9,938 nt of DNA. Origin: DATARH01 sp046724035 (GTDB lineage: Bacteria > Pseudomonadota > Alphaproteobacteria > ATCC43930 > CGMCC-115725). Where the stretch lies: contig JBKOVT010000045.1 of assembly GCA_046724035.1 (NCBI GenBank), forward strand, positions 1-9,938, written 5' to 3'. Shown here piece after piece: positions 1 to 6,232 of the stretch. The notes beneath the pieces were generated by a model. That model was not told the origin of the DNA. It was given only the letters and a program-made list of their open reading frames with translations, and did no database searches. The position numbers and the translations under genes were made by a program. Position 1 is the stretch's first letter, and the number at the start of each line of letters is the position of its first letter.

Positions 1-96
1 CCTCCCTCCGCGCCCCCCGCCCGGGGGGGGGGGGGGGGGGGGGGGGCCCGGCCGGGGGGGGGGCCCCCCCCCACATTTCGTCCCGCCCCCTCCGGC
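1..96. other. Homopolymeric G/C low-complexity stretch
   Basis: The window opens with almost pure G and C. There is a run of 24 G (23-46), a run of 10 G (54-63) and then 9 C (64-72), so G10-C9 could fold back on itself. No codon structure or known element is visible. Runs this long are unusual even in GC-rich alphaproteobacteria and are typical of sequencing or assembly failure at a contig end. A real G-tract cannot be excluded. Confidence 0.6.
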
Positions 97-97
97 T

Positions 98-141
98 CCC
101 CGGACCAGTCCGGGGTCGCCACCTCCCCCAAGCGGGGGAGG
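98..141. terminator. Two GC-rich hairpins after the decarboxylase stop
   Basis: Two perfect stems lie just beyond the decarboxylase stop codon. The first pairs 98-104 with 109-115 (7 bp, 4-nt loop). The second pairs 122-129 with 134-141 (8 bp, loop AAGC) and begins 5 nt past the stop codon on the minus strand. No T-run follows either stem, so they are not classic intrinsic terminators. They may protect the mRNA 3' end, act as a weak terminator, or be members of a dispersed CCTCCCCC-type hairpin repeat. Confidence 0.45.
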
Positions 142-146
142 AGCCG

Positions 147-1274
147 TCAAATGCAGTAGGTGCGCAGCGGCGGGAAGCCGTTGAACCCGACCGACGCGTA
201 GCTCGCCGTGTAGGCGCCGGCCGCCAGAATCTCGACCTTGTCGCCGACTTCGAGCCCGAGCGGCAGCTTGTATTCGGTCTGCTCGTACAGGATGTCGGCA
301 CTGTCGCAAGTCGGCCCGGCGAGGATGACCGGCCCGGTGGGCCCATTCCGCCCCGGTGTCTGGATGCGGTATTTGATGCTCTCGCCGATCGTCTCGGCGA
401 GGCCGTTGAACTTGCCGACATCGAGATAGACCCAGCGCTTGCCGCCATCGCCCTTATCGGCGATCAGCACGACCTCGCTCTGGATCAGCCCGGCATCGCC
501 GACCAGCGAGCGACCCGGCTCGATGATGATCTCGGGCAGATGGTTGCCGAAATGATGGGTCAGCGCCGCCGTCACGGCGCGGGCATATTCCGCCACATTC
601 GACACCCGGCCGCGGTAACGCGCCGGGAAGCCGCCGCCGATATTCACCATGCGCAGATTGATGTCGGCTTCGGCGAGCAGGTTGAACATCTGTGCCGCCG
701 TGCCGATCGCGCCATCCCATTGCGACAGATCCGTCTGCTGCGAGCCGACATGAAACGAGACGCCGTAGGGATCGAGGCCGCGCTCGCGGGCCTGGCGCAG
801 CAGCGTGACCGCCATCTCCGGCGTGCAGCCGAATTTCCGCGACAAGGGCCAATCGGCCCCCTCGCAGGAGACCAGGATCCGGCAAAACACCCGGGCGCCC
901 GGAGCCTGGCGCGCGAGCTTGTCGAGCTCCGCCTCGCTGTCGAAGGCGAACAGCCGGATGCCCCGCTCATAGGCGAAAGCGATGTCGCGCTCCTTCTTTA
1001 TTGTATTGCCGAAGGAGAGCCGGTCTGCCGTCGCGCCATTCGCGAGGCACAGCGCGATCTCCGCCGGGCTCGCGACATCGAACCTCGATCCCCTATCCGC
1101 CAGCATCGCGACGATCTCCGCCGCCGGGTTTGCCTTCACCGCGTAATAGATGCTCGCGATCGACAAATAGCGGGCCAAGAGATCATACGCCGCCGCGATC
1201 ACATCGAGATCGACGACAAGGCACGGCGTCTCGGGCGAGGTTTCGGATAAAAAGCGCGCAATTTTCTGATTCAT
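147..1274 (-). CDS. Ornithine (or lysine/ornithine) decarboxylase, PLP fold type III
   Basis: A cytoplasmic, PLP-dependent enzyme that decarboxylates L-ornithine to putrescine, the first step of polyamine synthesis. Some relatives also use lysine. With the chosen start it is 375 aa, normal for the short bacterial form. Visible motifs are YYAVKANP with the PLP lysine near K47, HVGSQ, the glycine-rich GGGFP, EPGR for phosphate binding, and CDSAD near C323-D327 carrying the active-site Cys and substrate-binding Asp donated across the dimer. A C-terminal AGAYT segment is also present. The ATG at 1274 was chosen because GGAAGG (1286-1291) lies 11 nt upstream and MNQKIARFL looks like a family N-terminus. 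A longer in-frame ORF reaching 1394 runs through leader RNA hairpins and is rejected. The gene stands alone and is preceded by a structured leader. The symbol is left blank because speF, odc and ldc are used inconsistently; preference for ornithine over lysine is inferred. Confidence 0.93.
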   Translation of the reverse strand: MNQKIARFLSETSPETPCLVVDLDVIAAAYDLLARYLSIASIYYAVKANPAAEIVAMLADRGSRFDVASPAEIALCLANGATADRLSFGNTIKKERDIAFAYERGIRLFAFDSEAELDKLARQAPGARVFCRILVSCEGADWPLSRKFGCTPEMAVTLLRQARERGLDPYGVSFHVGSQQTDLSQWDGAIGTAAQMFNLLAEADINLRMVNIGGGFPARYRGRVSNVAEYARAVTAALTHHFGNHLPEIIIEPGRSLVGDAGLIQSEVVLIADKGDGGKRWVYLDVGKFNGLAETIGESIKYRIQTPGRNGPTGPVILAGPTCDSADILYEQTEYKLPLGLEVGDKVEILAAGAYTASYASVGFNGFPPLRTYCI

Positions 1275-1560
1275 CAAACGGTGGACCTTCCAAGCAGCAG
1301 AGAGCGCAGGCAACTCTCGAGACGGCATCGGCAACGCCGACTCCCCTGCCGATGGCAGAGGAAAGCCCCCGGTCTCGAACCGAGGGCATGCCATTAGCGC
1401 CGGTGAACGCGGCCGAAGCCGCGCCGCGGCGCGCGCTATCTCAAACTGCTTGGATCGGCGACCCGGCTGCCGCGCCCACGCCGGCGGGTGCCGGGCAGGA
1501 CCGCGTCAGGACAGGGCGCTACGGCCCTCGTCGGGATTGCAACCATATCGACCTCCCTCT
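1275..1560 (-). promoter_or_regulatory. Structured 5' leader of the decarboxylase, candidate speF-type RNA
   Basis: The ~285 nt before the decarboxylase start are packed with potential RNA hairpins on the minus strand. They include a UUCG-tetraloop stem (1408-1413 with 1418-1423), an 8-bp stem with one G-U pair (1366-1373 with 1379-1386), a short stem (1346-1350 with 1354-1358), a competing 8-bp stem (1326-1333 with 1347-1354), and a 5-bp stem near the RBS (1300-1304 with 1314-1318). A 7-nt segment (1372-1378) can instead pair with 1317-1323. A conserved RNA motif called speF (Rfam RF00518) is described upstream of alphaproteobacterial ornithine decarboxylases. Position and gene fit, but I cannot verify a covariance-model match. 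The left limit is the start codon and the right limit is the leader ORF's Shine-Dalgarno. Confidence 0.55.
1436..1546 (-). CDS. Putative 36-aa leader peptide upstream of the decarboxylase
   Basis: A short ORF on the same strand as the decarboxylase. It starts with ATG at 1546 and stops with TAG at 1436-1438, 161 nt before the decarboxylase start. It has the best ribosome binding site in the area: GGGAGG with GGAGG (1552-1556) 5 nt from the ATG. The product begins MVAIPTRAVAPCPD and ends ADPSSLR, with a basic middle. Seven of 36 residues are Arg, including a CGC-CGG-CGT triplet, AGG at codon 7, and AGA as the last sense codon. It has no membrane segment. Gammaproteobacterial speF is controlled by an ornithine-sensing arrest peptide (SpeFL), so an analogous role is plausible, but I see no sequence similarity to SpeFL. 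The alternative is that this is only the 5' part of a regulatory RNA with a chance ORF. Confidence 0.45.
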   Translation of the reverse strand: MVAIPTRAVAPCPDAVLPGTRRRGRGSRVADPSSLR

Positions 1561-2013
1561 CGGGACCCGGAACTCAGCCGGACTGCCAAAAAGGACGCGT
1601 TACGTCGTTGCATAACCACCATGGGCCATAGGCACGTGCGAGTGCGTCAACGCGGCGATACATACGCGAGGATCGCGGGATTGCAAGTGGTAATTTCGCC
1701 AGGCGGAGCGCGGCACTCCGCGGCGCTGCGGCAGGTTTTCGTCGCCGCGGTGAGCCGCGACTCGCGACGCAAAAAACCGGGTTTGCAGCATCGCGAAGTT
1801 TCGCGTGCACAGCGCGGCGAAAATTGGATGTCGCTCGTGCAATAACGACGTCGTGACAAGTCGCGCGTGCAACGAGCGACCGAAGATCGGCGGCATTTTT
1901 GCAACAGGCGCGCAGGAATATCAAAGTCAATTTGATCGGCAAGTCGGATTTACTTTGTGTTAACCGAAGAAGGTCAGCTTCTGCGCACCTTCAACCAGGT
2001 TGGTAGGTTTACG
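1561..2013. promoter_or_regulatory. Divergent spacer with inverted repeats
   Basis: This ~450-bp gene-free spacer separates the decarboxylase leader from the histone-like gene and must hold both promoters. I see no convincing -35/-10 pair. A perfect 9-bp inverted repeat (1830-1838 with 1872-1880) flanks a 10-bp palindrome, ACGACGTCGT (1845-1854). An imperfect hairpin spans 1762-1796: a TCGCGA outer stem, a GCAAA/TTTGC inner stem and an 8-nt loop. A more AT-rich stretch (1895-1975) precedes the basic-protein gene and is the likeliest promoter zone. Annotated open frames here look like chance frames. Confidence 0.4.
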
Positions 2014-2490
2014 ATGTTGAGCAAGTCACGCACATCGCGGTCGCGTACCGCGAAGAAGCCTTCCCGGACGCGACGCGCTGTCCGTGCGAAGACGACGGCA
2101 CGCAAGACGATCCGCCGCGCCAAGCCGGCGCGCCGGAAGACTGCTGCCAAGCGCACGATGTCGGTGAAGCGCCGGACCGTCGCCAAGCGTCGTCCGGCCG
2201 CCAAGCGCCGCACGGTTGCTGCCAAGCGTCGCCCGGTTGCCAAGCGCCGTCCGGCTGCCAAGCGCAGCATGCATCGCGCCCGCAGCGCGACGAAGCGGCC
2301 GATGCGCCGGACGGTTCGGCGGACGAAGCCCGCCCGCGCCACGACAGCGCGCGCCCGCGTCGCAAAGCATGCGGTTTCCCGCGTGCGGCGCGCCACCACC
2401 TCACGGCGCAAGATCGTGCGCGCCCGCAAGCCCATCGCGCGGCGTGCATCCATGGGCTCGCACTTCATGAGCCGTGCGTTTGCGTTCTAG
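2014..2490 (+). CDS. Histone H1-like, Lys/Arg/Ala-rich basic protein
   Basis: A 158-aa, extremely basic, low-complexity protein dominated by K, R, A, T and P, with almost no acidic residues. It resembles bacterial H1/HC2-like or AlgP-like tails that bind nucleic acid and condense DNA. The centre (about residues 52-84) is a tandem array of KRRxxA units of 6-7 aa. The C-terminus ends MGSHFMSRAFAF, a hydrophobic and less basic tip. There is no signal peptide or membrane helix. The ATG at 2014 is preferred over an in-frame GTG at 1957 because GGTAGG precedes it by about 6 nt and the upstream residues (LTEEGQLL) do not match the composition. It is a single-gene unit with its own strong terminator. 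Function is inferred from composition, and the exact family is not recognised. Confidence 0.75.
   Translation: MLSKSRTSRSRTAKKPSRTRRAVRAKTTARKTIRRAKPARRKTAAKRTMSVKRRTVAKRRPAAKRRTVAAKRRPVAKRRPAAKRSMHRARSATKRPMRRTVRRTKPARATTARARVAKHAVSRVRRATTSRRKIVRARKPIARRASMGSHFMSRAFAF
2167..2265 (+). repeat. In-gene tandem repeat encoding KRRxxA units
   Basis: Five tandem copies of an 18-21 bp unit of the type GCC-AAG-CGY-CGY-CCG-GYY encode KRRTVA, KRRPAA, KRRTVAA, KRRPVA and KRRPAA inside the histone-like gene, followed by a further KR. The similarity at nucleotide level implies recent slippage or duplication, so copy number is likely to vary between strains. Confidence 0.8.
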
Positions 2491-2518
2491 TCTGATACGC
2501 CTACCAGTAGACTGACGA

Positions 2519-2552
2519 CCTCGGCCCCGCTCAGCGGGGCCGAGGCGTTTTT
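2519..2552 (+). terminator. Intrinsic terminator of the histone-like gene
   Basis: A perfect 12-bp GC-rich stem (2519-2530 with 2534-2545) with a 3-nt TCA loop is followed by CG and five T (2548-2552), 28 nt past the stop codon. This is a textbook Rho-independent terminator on the plus strand. It isolates the histone-like gene from the synthetase downstream. The remaining bases to 2701 hold no clear promoter or other element. Confidence 0.9.
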
Positions 2553-2701
2553 GGACCCGCGTTTTGGTGGCTGCGCTTTCACGACTCACCCGCGGGCGGC
2601 GATCGCGTGCGATTTTCGGCGATCGGGTCCACGCTATCATGTAGAAAAACGCCACTGAAAGGCGTGCCGCCGATCCGATCTAATTAAAGAAAGCACATTG
2701 G

Positions 2702-5700
2702 ATGCACTTGCCCGAGATCGGCCGGCTGCGCGACGGCCAGCCGAATAGCGGCCAGAGCAACCCGGCCACACCGGTCTGTTCAGCCGATTCCGGCATCCCG
2801 CTACAGCGCGACCGGGCCTCGGTCTGGGTCCAGCATTCGCCGGCCGTGTTCTCCGCATTGCAAGATGCTCCCGGCGATCTGGCTGCCCTGTTCGATGCCG
2901 TTGTGGCGCGCTGGCCGGATGCGAAGGCGCTGGTATCCCTGACTGGCGAGGCCACGTTCCGCGAACTCGACCGCTGGTCACGGACGCTCGCGGCCACGCT
3001 AGAGGCACACGGCGCAGCACGCGGCGAGATCGTCGCGTTTCGGATGCTCGCCGGCGCGCCTACGCGGCATCGTCTCCTCTTTCTGGCCACCCAAATTGCC
3101 GCCTTCCGGCTTGGTTGCGCATTGTTGCCGCTGGGCCAACAGCTGCCGCCGGCACAGACAGCGGCCCAAATCGAGACGCTCGGGGCGCGGTTCGTCATCG
3201 ACGCGACAGCGGCCCTGGACGATCTGCCGGGTTGGGCAGCCGGGGCGCACCGAGAAAGCATACCGGCGTTTGCCGAAACCGTCCTGACCGTGCGCCGGCG
3301 CGTCGAGGCGAGTCCGGAGCTGCCGGCCGGCACGGCCGTGGTGCTGACGACGAGCGGCACGACCGGCACGCCGAAGGCAATCTGCCTCAGCGACGCGATG
3401 CTGCTGGGTTTTCTTCACGGCATCATGTCGACGGGCACGGTTCCCGGGCTTCCATGGCTGATGGGCGCCAATATCGGTTTTGACATGGCGCTGGCCGATG
3501 TGTGGCTGCCGTGGTTGCACGGGCAGCCTGTCATTGTCCTCGAAACCGAACGCCGCACCCCGTCGGCCCTTGCCGACGCGCATCGGCTTGGCGCGCGCGT
3601 GGTGAGCCTGTCGCCCAGTATCGCGGCGGCGGCTTTGCGCGACGATGCAGCCTGCTTTGGGCCCTTTCACACGCTGATGCTGATTGGCGAAATTCTTCCG
3701 CGCAGCCTTGCCCGTCGGCTCGGTGAAACGGCGCCGGAACTCGCCGTTATAAATGGCTATGGGCCGGCCGAAACCGCTGTCCTGGCCACCGTCTGTCGCG
3801 TCGGGGCCGCAGGAGACGGCCCGGTTCCGCTCGGCCGCGCACTGCCGGGCTATCGGGTCGTGATCGCGGATCCGGACACCCTCGCGCCATCGCCGCGTCA
3901 TTCGCGGGGCGAGCTTCTGATCGCAAGCGCGGCGCCAGCGCTCGGCTATGTCGACCGCAAAATGAGCGCCGAAAAGTTCATTGAACTACCCGGCGAGGCG
4001 CCCGGCCCTTTTATGCGCACTGGCGACATCGGCTGGGTGGACGAGCGCGGCGAAGTGCAGCTCGTCGGACGAAACGACCGCCAGGTCAAGATAGCGGGCG
4101 TCCGTATCGAGCTGGACGGTATCGAGCATGTCATCGATCGCGTTCCGGGTGTGGAACAGGTGGGTGCGGTCGCGCTCAAGATTCAGGATGCGCCGCGCGT
4201 GATCGCGGTAGTGCAGCCCTCCCCCGCAGTGACAGATCGCGCGGCGCTTCTCACCGCGATCCTGGCGCATTGCCGGGACTGGCTGCCACGGGCCGCCATC
4301 CCTGCGAAAATCGTGTTCATTGACGCGATGCCGATGGGCGGCTCCGGCAAGAAATCGCACAGCGCCCTCGTGGCGATGCTGGAACGGAATGACGACCCCG
4401 CAGATGCAGCTGACGACCGAGCCCTGCCCGAGCCGGGAACGCTCGCGGCCAGGATTGCGTCCATGTGGGCCGAACTGCTGCACCGGAATGGCGTCGATGC
4501 AGCCCCGATCAGCCTGTCCGATGATGTCTTCTGCCTCGGCGCGTCATCGCTCGATACGATCCTGATGGCCGAGCGCATCGAACGCACCTTCGCGGTCCGC
4601 ATTGCCGACGACCAACTCTTTTTACACACCACGATTGCAGACCAGGCCGCCTTTATCCGCGCTGCGATGTCGGAACGTGCGGCCGATCCGCTTCCCGATC
4701 ACGCTCGCCGAGCAATCGGCCACCGGGTCATCAGGAGGGCTCGCCCGGCTGGCCATGTACGGGGAAGCGCGATCAGTCCGCCGGAACTCGGGGGCGGTGC
4801 GCCACATATGAGCATTGTCGCGGCGAACGCCCTCGATGATTACGACATCCTGGCCTGCACGATACCGCTTACCGGAAAGCTTCTGACGGATGACGGGCTC
4901 TGGTTCGATACGGCGCGCGCCATCGCCGGCCAGATACTGAGCGGAGAGCTGCCGCGGCCAGCCGTCTTAATCGGTTTTTCGATTGCCGGCTGGATGAGCT
5001 GGTTCATCGACAGGCTGCTCGTTGCCGCTGGTGCGGATGCCACGCCCGTCATCAATCTCGACGGCGGCGTCCTCCACCTTAACCGACAGGGCTGGATGGA
5101 GCGCATCGAGCCGCTGCTTCCGGCACCCGACACGGCCCCGCCCGCGCGAATGCTGGTGGTGAACCGCGCCAACCCGGGGCGGTTCATCCTCAGCCCTCGA
5201 TCGCAAACCGATTGGGCTCCGACTGGGGCCCGAATTAACCGCCTTACCGTGCGCAGCGTTGTGCACATGGATTGCAGCCGGCCGGAAGCGATCAGAGGTT
5301 TCAGAGAGGTTTTCGCGGGGTTTGCGAGCGACACCGGCCGGGATTGCCTGCTTGAGCCGCCACTGTCCGTCTCCGGCACGGGGGCTGCGCTGTTCGAGAT
5401 GCTCGACTCGCCGGAGCCGCCGCGCGGGTCCGAGGTGCGCGATCTACTGGGGGCCTTGCCGGCCACTCCGATCGAGCACGCAATCCGCATTCCGCTGCTG
5501 TTCCTGGCTGTGTGCACGGGGGAGGCGGAGCTCGCGCTGGACACCGCGCGCCGCCTGTCCGCCGAGGATTCTGGGTTCCGCCACGCCGTCTATGCGGAAG
5601 TGGCAATCCTCAGCGAGCTTAAGCGCCGCGAGGCCGCGGCTGCCCGCGTCGCGGAATGGATATCGCTGCAGGGCGCGGATGCGAAGATGCAGGCGCGGGC

Positions 5701-5800
5701 TGAGCCACGCAGCGCTTCCGCCGGCTCGTGGACCGGAGGCGCGGACCTCGCCCTCGGCAGCGAGGCTGCTCTGGATTTCGCCGCCGGTTTCTGCGCCTAG
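2702..5800 (+). CDS. Single-module NRPS-like synthetase (A-T-TE)
   Basis: A 1032-aa enzyme expected to activate a carboxylic acid, probably an amino acid, as an adenylate, load it on a phosphopantetheine arm and release it. The adenylation domain spans about residues 30-555: A3 TTSGTTGTPK (~214-226), A4-type FD (F260-D261), A5 NGYGPAE (~351), A7 TGDIGW (~440), A8 GRNDRQVKIAGVRIEL, and A10 GGSGK with the catalytic Lys near K550. The carrier domain (~570-655) has LGASSL with the modified serine near S616. A thioesterase-like alpha/beta hydrolase follows (~700-880), with GFSIAG (S760), NLDGG (D787) and VVHMD (H855) as a candidate triad. The final ~150 aa are unassigned and helical-looking. No condensation, epimerase or reductase domain is seen. 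The Asp after Phe in A4 matches the alpha-amino-binding Asp235 of GrsA, favouring an amino-acid substrate. The ATG at 2702 lacks a clear Shine-Dalgarno, and a slightly internal start is possible. No PPTase, transporter or tailoring gene lies nearby. The product is unknown. Confidence 0.85.
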   Translation: MHLPEIGRLRDGQPNSGQSNPATPVCSADSGIPLQRDRASVWVQHSPAVFSALQDAPGDLAALFDAVVARWPDAKALVSLTGEATFRELDRWSRTLAATLEAHGAARGEIVAFRMLAGAPTRHRLLFLATQIAAFRLGCALLPLGQQLPPAQTAAQIETLGARFVIDATAALDDLPGWAAGAHRESIPAFAETVLTVRRRVEASPELPAGTAVVLTTSGTTGTPKAICLSDAMLLGFLHGIMSTGTVPGLPWLMGANIGFDMALADVWLPWLHGQPVIVLETERRTPSALADAHRLGARVVSLSPSIAAAALRDDAACFGPFHTLMLIGEILPRSLARRLGETAPELAVINGYGPAETAVLATVCRVGAAGDGPVPLGRALPGYRVVIADPDTLAPSPRHSRGELLIASAAPALGYVDRKMSAEKFIELPGEAPGPFMRTGDIGWVDERGEVQLVGRNDRQVKIAGVRIELDGIEHVIDRVPGVEQVGAVALKIQDAPRVIAVVQPSPAVTDRAALLTAILAHCRDWLPRAAIPAKIVFIDAMPMGGSGKKSHSALVAMLERNDDPADAADDRALPEPGTLAARIASMWAELLHRNGVDAAPISLSDDVFCLGASSLDTILMAERIERTFAVRIADDQLFLHTTIADQAAFIRAAMSERAADPLPDHARRAIGHRVIRRARPAGHVRGSAISPPELGGGAPHMSIVAANALDDYDILACTIPLTGKLLTDDGLWFDTARAIAGQILSGELPRPAVLIGFSIAGWMSWFIDRLLVAAGADATPVINLDGGVLHLNRQGWMERIEPLLPAPDTAPPARMLVVNRANPGRFILSPRSQTDWAPTGARINRLTVRSVVHMDCSRPEAIRGFREVFAGFASDTGRDCLLEPPLSVSGTGAALFEMLDSPEPPRGSEVRDLLGALPATPIEHAIRIPLLFLAVCTGEAELALDTARRLSAEDSGFRHAVYAEVAILSELKRREAAAARVAEWISLQGADAKMQARAEPRSASAGSWTGGADLALGSEAALDFAAGFCA

Positions 5801-5903
5801 CGCGGTCCCCCCTACACTTGTCGAGAGGTCGCCTTACTTAGCAACATTCACCGACGAGATTGTCGCCTTGGGTCACCACACCGCTCGACGAGTCGGTGGG
5901 GGC

Positions 5904-6203
5904 TCAAGGCGGGGTGCGCAGCGGGATCGTGCCGAGCCGGCGCCCGGTGGCGAGATCGACGACGAGGAGTTGGCGGGTGCCGTCAGCCAGCAGCAGATCG
6001 ATGACGAGGCGGCCCGGACCAGCGGTCATCGCCTCGATCCGCGATCCCGCCGGGAGGTCGATCGGCGGCGCGGTATATTCCGCCCGCGCCGCGGGCTCCG
6101 CGGGTTTGTGCGAGACGCGCGTCGCGATCGCGACAATCAGCGCAACGGTCCCGACGACCAGCAGGACGCCCATGACGAGGACCGCGATCTTGAGCGCGCG
6201 CAT
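5904..6203 (-). CDS. Small membrane-anchored protein of unknown function (DUF6476-like)
   Basis: A 99-aa protein with one N-terminal hydrophobic helix (about residues 5-27, rich in V, L, A and I) after the basic start MRALK. A short linker follows, then a ~55-residue soluble domain with beta-strand-like alternation ending LGTIPLRTPP. The likely topology is inner-membrane anchored with the C-terminal domain in the periplasm. I associate this architecture and its position beside rluD/rpoH with the uncharacterised family DUF6476 of alphaproteobacteria, but that assignment is from memory. The start at 6203 has no strong Shine-Dalgarno. The gene is divergent from rluD with 29 bp between starts, so its promoter must overlap rluD coding sequence. 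It is convergent with the synthetase gene, with ~100 bp between their stop codons and no clear terminator. Function is unknown. Confidence 0.7.
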   Translation of the reverse strand: MRALKIAVLVMGVLLVVGTVALIVAIATRVSHKPAEPAARAEYTAPPIDLPAGSRIEAMTAGPGRLVIDLLLADGTRQLLVVDLATGRRLGTIPLRTPP

Positions 6204-6232
6204 GGGGCGGGGCTCAGCGGATCGGGGCCGGC

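Noticed and set aside
540..1250. Plus-strand 236-aa open frame opposite the decarboxylase
   Set aside because: It is Arg-rich with no recognisable domain and lies antisense to a clear conserved gene; a GC-rich shadow frame.
1360..1392. tRNA-like T-arm sequence (GGTTCGAGACC) on the minus strand
   Set aside because: The rest of a cloverleaf is missing: no matching acceptor stem, anticodon arm or CCA. It is better explained as a leader hairpin.
1275..1394. 40-codon N-terminal extension of the decarboxylase starting at 1394
   Set aside because: It lacks a good RBS, runs through the leader hairpins, and the internal ATG at 1274 has GGAAGG upstream and gives the normal family length.
1625..1650. 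TTGACG (minus strand, 1645-1650) as a decarboxylase -35 box
   Set aside because: The only -10-like match, TATGGC (1625-1630), is at 14-nt spacing, too short for a credible sigma-70 promoter.
5849..5898. 7-bp inverted repeat CACCGAC/GTCGGTG between the synthetase and the small membrane gene
   Set aside because: The 36-nt loop and absence of a T-run do not support a terminator; likely chance.
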